Assembly (NCBI GenBank): GCA_015039315.1
Contig: WIDE01000234.1
Location: 1-22,280 of the forward strand
Reading direction: 5' to 3'
Source: Clavulina sp. PMI_390
Taxonomy: Eukaryota > Basidiomycota > Agaricomycetes > Cantharellales > Hydnaceae
Length of the DNA stretch: 22,280 nucleotides
In this document: positions 1 to 10,400 of the stretch, piece by piece
Numbering within the stretch: position 1 is the first letter of the stretch
Layout: each line of letters begins with the position of its first letter
Position numbers and translations under genes: made by a program
The notes under the pieces: model-generated
What the model was told of the DNA's origin: nothing
The model's input: only the letters and a program-made list of their open reading frames with translations
Databases searched by the model: none

Positions 1-1320
1 GTGGAGCACACAACCGCAGCGCAGCACCAAAGCGCACGCGGCAAGCAATGCAGGGTTGCCGTTATGGCTAAAAAGAGAAATGAAACTCACTGAGGAATAT
101 CACCAAGGAACGTCTCCTTGTTTGCGGATAGATCCAGCAACTCTGCCTGCCAATTGGCTTGGATGAACAGCTTCCCGGAGGGAAGGAGCCATGTCAACGG
201 GTACAGATTTGCGGGAAGGGTTTGATTGAGTAATTGGGAGAAGAGCGTAGAGCCGACAGAGGGGAAGAATTCGTATGTCGGTTTGTTCTGCTATGTTGTT
301 TGCGCGTTACGAGGGGGAAAAGGAGAGTAGATCAGAACCGAGAATACGGATACGAAAAGGCGATAGGGGATTGAGTTAGTGGTGTATTCTTCTAGACGGG
401 CGTGCGGCGATTGACGTACGATCATTGGCGTAGCCACCCATCGTGTCCTCACCAATTATAATAACAGCGGCATTGGCTCCGGTTCCACTCTGCTGAGCGG
501 GGATGAAGGTGGTGTATCAGGCGAAGAGTGATGATACAGCAATGAGGCGAAAACATGATGTCAAGGAGCGAAGACGTACAGAGTTGGATACCACCGCCGA
601 GTGAGCATGCAGTCGGCAGGATGGTCGACCCACTCGCAGTTGCCATTGCACAGGTTCGAGGGGCTGGAAACTAGATGGAAGGAAGGTGAGAGAGAGAGAA
701 GATTCAGGTACAGGAGATGGCGTCATGAACGGAAACTAGATCAGCACACACGCGACACCACCATAGTAATCCATGCACGGATCTCCCAAACACGGCGAGT
801 TGGCAGGAGCGTCATCGTTAGCAATCATAGCTTGATCACTTCCAGTATTGATTGTTTGACCTTCGCCAGCGTGGTTCTGTTAGCATATGCATTAGTTTTG
901 ACATCTAACGCGCGGGTGTGTTCAATAATGAGGGTGATTTCAGACGCCGAAGCTGGGTGCCTGCCGACTGTCATAGGGTTCCCGTACGTCTTGTCGACGA
1001 CATACACTTGAGAGTTTCACGACGACATCGCCGACGCATTGGTGAGGTTGCGGGGTGTCAGTCAGGAACTAGATTATTTTGTCTGGCTTGGCAAACGACG
1101 ATGAAAGGCACAGACTAACAATGTTTTCTGTGCAGAGGAAGAGCTGTTGAGCGCTAACGCCAGTGTTACCCTTGATGGAGAAGGTGTGATGCCGGCCAGT
1201 CTGGGTAGGCTGACCACGATGGGAGTGTGTTATTGGGTCGGCAAAGGTCACCAAGGCGAGTGAGAGCGAGTAGAGGTGGAGAACGTGTCAAGCGGGGGGC
1301 AGAAGCTGGGGAGAACATAG
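1..1320 (-). pseudogene. Decayed copper radical oxidase (glyoxal oxidase-like), 5' part, runs off left edge
   Basis: Intact enzymes of this family are secreted and oxidise aldehydes such as glyoxal to acids, releasing H2O2. Read on the minus strand, recognisable pieces appear in family order: QPTQTGRHHTF and GVSAQQLFL (about 1130-1215), VYVVDKT..NPMTV..HPASASE (about 940-1008), an AAVIIIG..TMGGYAND piece (421-470), and PTYEFFPS...LPANLYPLTWLLPSGKLFIQANW (about 130-275). Remnant introns with usable GT-AG ends separate them, for example 76-97 (GTGAGT...TTTTAG). The gene is broken: the signal-peptide region is out of frame with an in-frame stop (about 1260-1320), several frame changes are needed, and the conserved Cys-containing FCAGG block that follows the HPA block in active enzymes is replaced by TNAYANRT (about 885-905). 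In P. chrysosporium glyoxal oxidase that cysteine forms the Cys-Tyr radical cofactor (established knowledge). The homology is clear; the exact exon limits are not. Confidence 0.8.
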
Positions 1321-3250
1321 CAAGTGAAGGAGAGAGCGAGCGAAACGGCTGAGCGCATCACCCGTTGCAGAAGGGACTTCACGCAAGCAGACAAAGAACA
1401 AGGTCGAAAGAGGAAGAGAGGCCAACAAAACGGCTTTGGCAGGTTGTACGAGGAGAGGTAATTCGATAGCCCATCATCTACTCAACCAGGTTCGTACCCA
1501 GAGACAGAAACCAACTCATCGCGTCGCTGGTCGCCGTGGTCAATAACTCGCAATGTAATTTATAGTCATTGAGCTGGGTCTTTGGTGAGCTGCGAGAAGT
1601 GTTTGGCTCGAGGATGCATCCCCGACTGAATAGGAGGGTTTTGTAGGTGCTGGGGTTTCGGCTTTCGGGGATAACAATAGTGTTTTTCGGGTATATGGTC
1701 AGCTCCCACGTTACACCATCCGCACTTTGATTGGCTGGAGAAATCTGTGGAGCTCAAAAAATCCGGCTGAACAGAGTTCCTTCGGACAATCGGATTTCTG
1801 TTTCAGCCCAGTGCATATTTCAATATCTTGCCCCGCAATACCAGCACCGCCGCTGAGTATCATGAATTTATGAGTGGATCTTGTTACCCACAATGTTTCC
1901 CGTCGCACAAGAAAGCCAAGAGTACCAGCTGAGAAAAAGCGAAAGACGCAACTGACTAATACCGAGGCTTGAGACGAGGAGTGCACTGCGAAATATTCTG
2001 CCTGGCGGTCTATGATCTATATCCGGGCGAAATGATCAGGCTCCTTTGCACTAGCACGCAAATCTATTGGCGATTGCTACACAGAGGCCAACAGCTCTTG
2101 GCGCGTATAGCGTAGAAATCCATCAAGCACTCGGGCGGAGCCTCATGACGGTTAAATTAATATCTTCATAGCGTGTAAGTCTTATGGGTTATATGGTAAA
2201 TTTGAACGAGATCGAGACGAGAGGTTGTCGTTTGCTTTGCCTGATCTGTTTCTTACTTGGATGACTCAAAGTGGCTCTTCTGTGTGCCGAAACTGTTCAG
2301 CGAAATTTTATCATCATATGTTCCACCATATAACTTGTTGGCAGCAGAGAGATGGGATTGACGTCGTAATTCTGTAGGGACTTGGCGCTTGCCGCCGCTA
2401 CCGATGCCATCATCGCGCCCTCGTCCCACGGCTTGTTCCCACTTCATCCTGACACGGATAGAGAGAAAACGATGACAAGTCCAACCCGACTATGTCTAAA
2501 TTCCGTCTCTCGCCCCAACTCATTTACAAATCCCTTCTCCCTCCTTTGGTGCCTCTCGAATGGTTTTCAGAGTAGATGATGGCTACGAGTTCCCCGTAAT
2601 GTACTTCACTGTCACATATCTCGCCCACCATCCTCTGTATCCAACCACTGCACTGGAGCCATCCCCACGTTCGCTGAAACGATTCTCATTATGCATGAAC
2701 CCTTCATCCTCATTGCTGTTTTCGTTCGCCCTAAGCCCTAGCATCCGTCAAGACCTACCTACATGTCGTATCCATGGACCGTCGGAGCGCTGGCATCGGG
2801 CTATGGGCCGTACTGCCCTTGTACCCCTCTCTCGCCGCGGGGGTATCCTTCTCAAGTGCCATTGTCATCGCTAGTGATGGTACACCTTGTTCTAAGTTTC
2901 GGCCAACGTGAGTTATTTGGGCTCGTGCGAGGTTTGATGAGTCGGATGCGTTCCTCCTCTGCTTTTCTTGGGAACAACGATCCATCTTCTTGTCGATTCT
3001 GCTCACCCTTCTCGCATGCCCAACTCCACGGCTAGTCTTTGCTTCCTCGTTCATCCGCGATCGTTCGTTCCGCCATGTGGATTATCGACAAATGTACGGC
3101 ACAGGAGCTAAGCGACGACGAACTATGCTTTTTCTTGTCTTGCAAGTCAGAGAGTATTATGACGTTGCAAATATTGAGTACCAGGCAGGCGTAGTGGGTT
3201 AGGTCGATGACGGAGACAAGAGTGGGGCTGGTACAGTAAATCGTCAACAC
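1321..3250. other. Region without a recognisable gene
   Basis: Open frames here are all under about 105 codons, lack recognisable motifs and overlap on both strands. The part next to 1320 would be the old promoter of the oxidase pseudogene. Around 2760-2930 a short plus-strand frame has a hydrophobic stretch followed by a possible donor (GTGAGT at about 2929), but no partner exon could be placed. I see no RNA gene, tandem repeat or transposase-like segment. The region is most simply read as decayed intergenic sequence. Confidence 0.4.
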
Positions 3251-3313
3251 GTCTCTATTCAAGAACTCGCATAATGTGTATCCATAGCTGATATTTACTA
3301 TGGCACATATCAT

Positions 3314-3592
3314 GTCTCATAAGTACAGTTCAAATATATTGTGCATTTCACAACATATATAGTGTGTTACACAACGTATATATTGCATTTTCCGTCACAT
3401 ATATTTATTTTTTCTTGCATATATATCGGACGGGCCAAGGATAAATGCCTCTACAACAGCTCCACTGGTGTGTGTGCTGCCAGAATGGGCCTGCTCGCTG
3501 CCCATTCATTTGGTGCAGGGTCGGCTATATTGAATCTCTTGGTTCTCACAGCCTTGTCGCTGCGGTCCACAGCGCAAATCACTGCTGCTTGC
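3314..3592 (+). repeat. Left arm of the long inverted repeat
   Basis: The arm starts GTCTCATAAGTA and has an AT-rich outer part (ATATAT stretches) followed by a more GC-rich, strongly conserved inner part ending near CTGCTGCTTGC. It pairs with 4004-4270. A transcript across both arms could form a long, nearly perfect hairpin. Confidence 0.7.
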
Positions 3593-4003
3593 GGCCCAAG
3601 TAATCGAGTACTGTGGTTGTTCTCCGACCCTTGGCCTGTGGATATGTGCCCCCTTCTTCTGCGCCTCAGGAGTCCTCAATCCATCACAAAGACAAAGTAT
3701 GACATTCTTTCTCTGGATGTAATTTTCAATTGTGTATTATAAGAAGAAGAAAAGGTTTAGGCATAGCTGCTAAGAAATCCTGAAGCCCTCCTGCCGGAAC
3801 AAGGTCTTCCTATAAATCGAGCCGGGCTGGGATAGCATGGGAAAGAGGGGAAACAGTGGACGGGGTAGGAAAGGATGCAGAACCCGCCAAGAACTCATGG
3901 GATCCGGTGGCTCCAGCCGTAAATTTAAGCAGAAGGCCGCAGAGACCCACTGATTCAAGCCCAGACAAGGACAACTACGGTACTAGTGAACATGATTTAA
4001 GAT

Positions 4004-4270
4004 GCAAGCGGCAGTGATTTGCGCTGTGGACCACAGCAACGAGGCTGTGAGAACCAAGAGATTCAATATAGCCGACCCTGCACCAAATGAATGGGCAGCG
4101 AGCAGGCCCATTCTAGCAGCACACACACCAGTGGAGCCGTTGTAGAGGCATTTATCCTTGACCCGTCCAATATAAGTGCAAGAAAAAATAAATATATGTG
4201 ACGGAAAATGCAATATATATGTCATGGAGTGTACAATATATTTGAAGCGATTCAAGTTTACTTATGAGAC
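4004..4270 (-). repeat. Right arm of the long inverted repeat
   Basis: This is the reverse complement of the left arm, about 12 bp shorter because of small gaps in the AT-rich outer part. The inner roughly 200 bp differs from the left arm by only about ten substitutions, nearly all transitions. Confidence 0.7.
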
Positions 4271-4563
4271 ACTATGTTTGCCATAATTTACATCGCAATT
4301 GATCACAGTCAAGATCTTGAGAGGCTAATATAGCCAGCCGCTGGCATCGCCAGTAGAACCCTCCTTGTGTCATATGCCTGCATGCCGCTCAAGGGGAGGG
4401 AGGGGAATGACAGCCAAAAGCACCTGTGTATTGATTTTGCCACTGCTCACCGTGATTATCTCCCTCGCGTCCAGTACACCCACAAGGAGAAAGTGGACAA
4501 GCTCGCAAGGGGGATCCAGATTCGCATCCACCGAGAGCCGCGCCACAGTCCCCTCCAGATGAA

Positions 4564-4870
4564 TCATAGATGTTGGTCTGGGCTTAAGAGATTGTTGATC
4601 GTTGCCTTTGTTTGAGGTGCATACGTCAATGCATCGTCATTCATGCCGTCGTTAGATAGTGGCACATTCCAGTATGCGCCACCAAAGCTAGGCAGGCTCA
4701 GTATATCGCAGGTGAGGCCCGGTGCTCAATGTCGTACAGCGGGAAGAGCATAGGTCCTTTGGTATTTGGTCGGGCACTTCGTACGCGTTATGTTGATGAT
4801 GTACTGGTCGTAGGGTTCGAGCTGGTGGCTAATCCAGGCCGGAGCAATATGAGTGGCCTCGCTGCCCATC
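4564..4870 (-). pseudogene. Decayed coding remnant, family not recognised
   Basis: The minus strand carries two coding-looking stretches in neighbouring frames. One contains THIAPAWISHQLEPYDQYI (about 4800-4860) and continues to a stop near 4730. The other contains SLPSFGGAYWNVPLSNDG and runs about 48 codons to a stop at 4564-4566. Their composition and low stop density differ from the surrounding noise, and a frame change or lost intron is needed to join them. Further minus-strand pieces up to about 5280, with a possible GTGAGT donor near 5188, may belong to the same dead gene. I do not recognise the family. Confidence 0.3.
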
Positions 4871-5597
4871 CTAACCCCTGCCAGCTATGACAGCGACCCC
4901 AGTCGCAACAGTTTTTGGTTATTGTTGAGATGTAAAGCCCTATGCAGAGTGGCGAGACCTGATTAGTGATGCGGGGAAGATCTAAGACACTAAACAAGTT
5001 GAGACGTACACGAGATACCATCCATTGTCATCGGGCCAGCAGGTAGCTCGCGGCATCGTTGACCTTCTCGCGAGCGCCATTATCCACAGGGTGCGGTTTG
5101 GCGGTGCGCTGCATAGAAGGAGAGAAAGAGAAAGACGCGTTAGGAAGGACCAAACGATGTCCCACGCGGAGATTGTAGTAAGGCTACTCACGCGATACCA
5201 CCGCGATAATCCACCAGCAGATCCTCAACAAGATGGAGGGAGATGTGATCTGGACCGTACCAGTATCCGCAGTGATAGCTGAATCACCATCATTGGACAG
5301 TCATTGACTAGTACGCGATGTTCTGTTGTTGGGGCAGAGCTCGCTTCTTTGCATCTATGTGGTGGCCAGCCCGCCAGTTGTGGGGTTCATTCAACTTTGG
5401 ACAGCCAGTGGAATATCTGGTGATTGCGAATGGGGATCCCTGCGGAGAGGTGTAGGAAGAATGATAGTGTGCAATGTTGCTAACAAATCGACGAGTTGGG
5501 GTTGTTAGAACACCCGTCTAGCATGGCGGTGTGTTGTGACGATGGCGTAGAAGGTCGACAGCATGTTTGGTGCCAGGGCCGAGATCTGAGCGCCAAG
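4871..5597. other. Region without a clear gene
   Basis: Only short overlapping frames are present. A minus-strand frame around 5190-5280 ends at a good donor-like GTGAGT and could be an exon of the remnant just to the left, but no complete model can be built. No repeats or RNA genes were seen. Confidence 0.3.
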
Positions 5598-6650
5598 ATT
5601 AACATTCACCTAGACGAGGAAAGGACGGGGCTAGCAAGTGTGCGGAAGCTGATCCAGGCCAAAAGATGATGGTGGACCGGCGAATGTGGTGAAAGAGAGG
5701 GAGACTCTGTGTGCAGATGGATAGAGTAGGGTTGAGCGAGACGCCGAGATGGTGGAAACATAGCCAGTCAAAGAGAAATGAGAGCAGCACGGGCAGCATT
5801 CTCTGAATGATACATTGCCGCGACGAAAACAAGCTACAGATTGCTCACCGCCAATATCGCCGTGCTTGCTGCTCGCTCATGCTTGAGTGCTGGCCGGATT
5901 GGTGCCATTTGAGGAACCATCGTCACCGAGGCCGAAGGAGAGAGAGAGATTCTCGGTGTGTAGAATGAGGTGGCTGCGACGGGCACTCGCCACCGATGAG
6001 GTCGATTTTCGGACGCCCAGCAGGATGTCCAGTAATCGTCATGCTGGATCCCGTCTTGTTAACAACGAACCGGTCAGATATTGAATGATGGTGTACGCCG
6101 TTGTTGAAGGATCAAGGTGCTGAGGTGGTGAGAACACTCCTTCGCTATGACGGATGATGGCGAGTGTCGAGGGCTCGCTGGGTCGTCGGTGGGAATGAGG
6201 AACTGCTTGGCACCGTCACGAGTAGTAGTACCCTAGTGGACAAAAAAAAACAAGCGTCGGCTGGTGCTAGTTAGGCTGGCTAATAGTAGAGCGTGATGCT
6301 TGCTGGGCTGAAAACGGTCAAGGAGGTGAGAGAGAGAGGAGCGCGTAGAAGGTGTCGTGCACAGTCCAAGCGAGAGGGCAAAATTGCAGGAGGTACGTCG
6401 CACGTCAAGGAGGAAGAGAGCGACACGGTCAGGGTTCCCTAAATGATGCATGCCACCCTGCAACGATGGCATGGACGTGCACTGTTGTCGCCGTGCTTGC
6501 TAGCGGGCTAGTGGGCCATGGCCGCCTGGAGTGTTGTTTCGCTCATGTGGCGTTATGTGAACAAAGAAGGATCGTCACCGACGAGGCTGAACGAGAGCGA
6601 GATAATCTCTTGAGTGCATTGACGTGGTGTCACCGTGGCTCGTCGTAGCG
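5598..6650. repeat. Two diverged copies of one segment (about 5600-6010 and 6290-6650)
   Basis: The same order of landmarks occurs twice: a purine-rich GAGAGAG tract, a segment ending in CTGAATGATACATTGC / CTAAATGATGCATGC (5802-5817 and 6439-6453), then CGCCGTGCTTGCT (5858-5870 and 6490-6502), then ATCGTCACCGA(G/C)GC(T/C)GAA followed by GAGAGNGAGA (from about 5920 and 6571). The copies have diverged heavily, with many indels, and neither has a convincing long reading frame. An old tandem duplication is the simplest reading. The overall alignment was made by eye. Confidence 0.4.
5998..6070 (-). pseudogene. Possible second copper radical oxidase fragment
   Basis: On the minus strand this short stretch reads FVVNKTGSSMTITGHPAG, which resembles the (V)YVVDKT..NPMT..GHPAWASE block of fungal glyoxal oxidases and the equivalent block at about 940-1008 of the pseudogene on the left. 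No other oxidase block could be placed with confidence around it, so it is either a small relic of a second copy or a chance match. Confidence 0.35.
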
Positions 6651-7457
6651 GGAATCTCGTTTATGTCAAGGGGTGATGTGCTTTTGAAGGTTGAGTAGTA
6701 GTTGTCCAGCGTAATCACCAGGACCAAACGCTCGATCGAGAAGTCAAAGAGTGGCAGTCGAGCAGTGCTCTCATGGAGAGAGACATCAAAGCAGGCCAAC
6801 AAAGACATGCACAATGTTGGCCAGCATCGGGTGATGGCACCAACAATTTCGTTGGGTTGCAGACTACGACTAGTCGGTATAGTGCTGGCGAGCCCCGTTG
6901 GCAGCGAGTCTGGCGATGAGGTTTCGCATCGAGCAAGTCAATGATGTGAGCACAGCGAATAAGCGCTGGCTTAAAGATGATGGCCATCACCATTCACGAC
7001 CCCACGGACGACAAAAGCATAAAACCTACGGCGCGGCTCTCGTTACCTGCGTCGTGCACGCACCCTCTCAGACAGCGCCAGAGATATTTCATATTTTTCA
7101 TATGCCTTTTCCGCCTTCTCGCCGTTGCACCTGTTGTGGCTTCACTTGACGCTCGCCACACCCTGCTCCTTCGGCTCGTTCACTAATCACCCTTTTATCA
7201 AACCAATGCCAGTAACGGCTATGTCATTTACCGAGTACTCACGTATCCTCTTACTGGCTGTGAAATCAATACACTTACTTTTGAAAGCAACTCGTCGTGC
7301 CTTTCTTGTTCCGAAAAGCATACTTGCCCCGATTGGAAATTGGGGAGAGCAATTCCTGTGTCTGCCTCGTGCTTGCTTTCAACACCCACACTCGCAAGCA
7401 CTGCTCTAACACTCCGCTCTTAGCACTCGAAAGAAGAACGTCGATACAACACTATTC
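6651..7457. promoter_or_regulatory. Upstream region of the NLR gene; no separate gene seen
   Basis: No frame here shows recognisable motifs. The last 450 bp before the NLR start are rich in pyrimidines (CCTTTTCCGCCTTCTCGCCG near 7105, repeated CTT and TCC runs) and have AT-rich patches, as expected of a fungal promoter and 5' leader. A specific TATA box or factor site cannot be assigned. Confidence 0.35.
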
Positions 7458-10400
7458 ATGATGACGACACCCTCGTTTGAGATCGGAGGTTGGCTCGCTT
7501 GACCCTGCACGTACTTCATGCACTGATCGTCTATGCTCTGTAGGCGCTTCGTATACTAGCAGCAAGATCAAGAAATCACGCTCCTACCGTCTCCAGGTCG
7601 AATGGAATGCTCCCGATATCGATGGGAAGTCCAAGTATACAACCCGCGTGGTGAAAGCCTCAACTGACGGCATAGTGGAATGGGTGCCTTTGTCTGTTCT
7701 CAAGCGGTTTGTCCTGGATCCATTTTACCCTGATACCGCCCACTCTCAATGTGAAGGCTTATTTCTGCTGCCTTGGACTATCTAGATTTCTTGGTACTCT
7801 TCCGCCTCAGATTTCCATCAGTCTTGAGCAGCGCCAGCTAAAGGTGTTGTGGGAAACGCTTGCTCGCTACAACGTCAGTTTGGCGACAAATTGTGATTTG
7901 TCAGGTTTGTGGAGATCCACATGCACTTTCACTGAATCAAATTCTGATCTTATCTGTTTCTGCCACAATTCACAGAGCGCATTGATGGTGCTCTTGGTCT
8001 CAACCTCATTGTTTCTTCTAACCCCGCCGCAGCAGGTGCTCCAGAGGTTGAGAGCACTGGTAATACACCTACTTCCACTGATAACCGCCCCGCCCTTGTT
8101 GCACACAGCTCCGCCGGGTTTAGCACTACCGAGGGCCGTGCGGGAATCATGTCCGAGTCCACCACACCCTCCGGAATCTCAACTCTCATTCCGCCCATGG
8201 TGCTATCCACCACTACGGCTCAGGAAGTCACCACAAGCGGTCCGTCTGCAGAACATGATATCAATACAAATTCATTGGGCGGATCTGCTGCAATATATCA
8301 TGATAGTGCTGAGGAAGCTGGTGCAAAAACTGCAGAGGCGGGACAAGCACTTGGTGCACCAAGAAATAACAAGCTTTTGGATGCAGGGAACAGTGCCACT
8401 GATCAATATAGCCGAGTTGAGCCATTCAAGGATGACCTTCTTGGTGCATTTCCCAATGCTATTGTAGCTGTAGAGGGACTGCTTAAGCTGGGTGGTCTGG
8501 TTGCAGAGGTAAATGTCTAGCTGTATAGCATGCACACTCAGAATAAGAAAATGACAGCATTCCCAGGTTCATCCTATTGCAAAGGTTATTGTGGGTGTGC
8601 TTAAGGGTGCTTGGACTATTATTCAGGCAAACACCCAAATCAATGAGCACATGCACACCCTCCTTGATTGCATGAAAGACTCATGTGAGCTCACACAGCA
8701 GTATGCCACTTCCAAAGAGCATGACACTGTGGTCCAGCAAGTAATCCAAGATATTGCATTTGCTGTGATGAGTGGGGCCACACTCATCAATGGGTATGCT
8801 GAGCATCAGAAGCACAAAAGTAGGCATTTTGATATTAGTTCTGCTGCATCTTTTGTGTCTGACATGACAGTGATACACTGTATCAAGCTATGTTAAAGGT
8901 CCCAATATTCTTCAAATCCTTTCAGCAGGATGCAGACAAAATCATAGAGACCCTCAGCTCTCTCACTGCTAAACTTACAGGAGCTTCAGTAGCTTCAGTT
9001 TTTGGCCAAGTATACCACATTGGTGTTGGTGTGGACCATCTTGGTGTGTTGTTTTCTGGCCTGGGAGTCAATCTTGTAACTGATAGATGACAATCTAGTA
9101 AAATTGGAGGCACTTTCTGTTCTCCCATGTGCTTTGGATGCAGCTGCCACACTCCATGGCGGAAATGACCATGGCTGCCTCCCTGGCACACGTACTGCTG
9201 TCCTGGAGGCTCTCCAGACCTGGGCTGCTGGAGCTCCAGCTTCTGTGACTCTCAATCCAGTTGGCAATCCACCCATGGACCACCATTTGGATTTAGCTGG
9301 TACCAGAGTTCTGTGGCTGCAAGGAGTGGCTGGCTCTGGGAAGTCATCTATTGCTGTCAATGTGGCCAAGTTCTTTGAGCATACAAATGTGCTTATGGCC
9401 TACTACAGATTTGAGAGGGCCAAACAGGGTCAGCTCAACCCATCTAATCTGTTTACAACAATTGCCCTCCAGCTTGCTGCTCAGGATGCTGCTCTTGAAG
9501 CCAAGCTTGTGGAACTAGTGGCTTCAGCCACATCTCTAGAGCGCAAAAGTCAAGACCCAGCAGAGCAGCTTAGACTGTTTCTCCTCCCTCTGCTACACCA
9601 GAATCCCAAAGCCTATCACCATGTGACTATCATCATTGATGCACTTGATGAGTCAGGCACAGTGGTTGAGCGTTGCAGGATCCTCAAAGCATTGGCTGGC
9701 CTTGCTACACTCTTGCCTCCAGCTGTCCACATCCTGTTGACCACCAGACCAGAAGCAGATGTTCATGAGATATTGGAAGCCTTAACATCACCAGAATTCA
9801 TGTCTCAACTATTCATGCATGATCTTCCCAACCAATCCACTAAAAATGACATTCATCAGTATATCAAGCACATGCTAGAACCTCCCAGTCTTCACATCAA
9901 ACAAGAACATATCACACTTCTATCTGGGAGGGCTCAGCTCTCATTCCAATGGGCTTCTACAGCCTGTCTGTATATTGTGGATAGAATTGATGGGAATCAA
10001 GCAGTCCGCCCTGCTAAGCGGTTGAGGAATATTCTCTCCAACTCTGTCACTGCTGACAGCCAAACCAGCCTATATGGGCTATATACTACTCTGTTGAATG
10101 CACAGTTTGGCAATTCTCAGCCACAGGACCTGGAACTACTCAGGTTACTGCTAGGTGTTCTTGTTGCAGCAAGAAAGCCTCTTTCCCTGGCAGCAGTACT
10201 TGAGCTTCTATATGCCCACTTCTCCCAGTATGGTGAAGCTGAGGATGTGAAAGAAGATGCAGTGGTGTATTTTGGCCTGTTGTCATCACTTCTGACAGGA
10301 ACCAGACTCTCCAGTGTCAGTACACCACTTCTGCCACTTCATGCTTCATTTTTGGATTTCCTCCAAGAGCCCAATCACTTGTACCATGTGGATGTCAAAC

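Larger units (their letters stand above)
3314..4270. mobile_element. Fold-back element with long inverted repeats, no coding capacity
   Basis: Two arms in opposite orientation, 3314-3592 and 4004-4270, flank a unique centre of about 410 bp. Both arms begin GTCTCATAAGTA at their outer ends and match closely over about 200 bp of their inner part. Most differences between arms are C/T or A/G transitions. Weaker similarity continues outward for about 20-60 bp on both sides (for example TATGGCA at 3298-3304 and its complement 4278-4284), so the original terminus may lie outside the stated limits. Both arms contain the same open reading frame, but the peptide has no known motif and the frame is interrupted in the centre. 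The structure fits a MITE-like or fold-back non-autonomous element, or an inverted duplication. No clean target-site duplication was found. Confidence 0.6.

Noticed and set aside
601..1011. Plus-strand frame of 136 codons
   Set aside because: It has no motif and lies antisense to the oxidase pseudogene, whose minus-strand blocks explain the sequence.
5598..6650. GAGAGAG tracts as microsatellite or GAGA-factor sites
   Set aside because: Runs are short and irregular and are explained as part of the duplicated segment; nothing supports a functional site.
8890..8940. 27-nt intron GTCCC...TTTCAG inside the NLR helical domain
   Set aside because: It is too short for a spliceosomal intron in this gene, and the frame stays open when it is read through.
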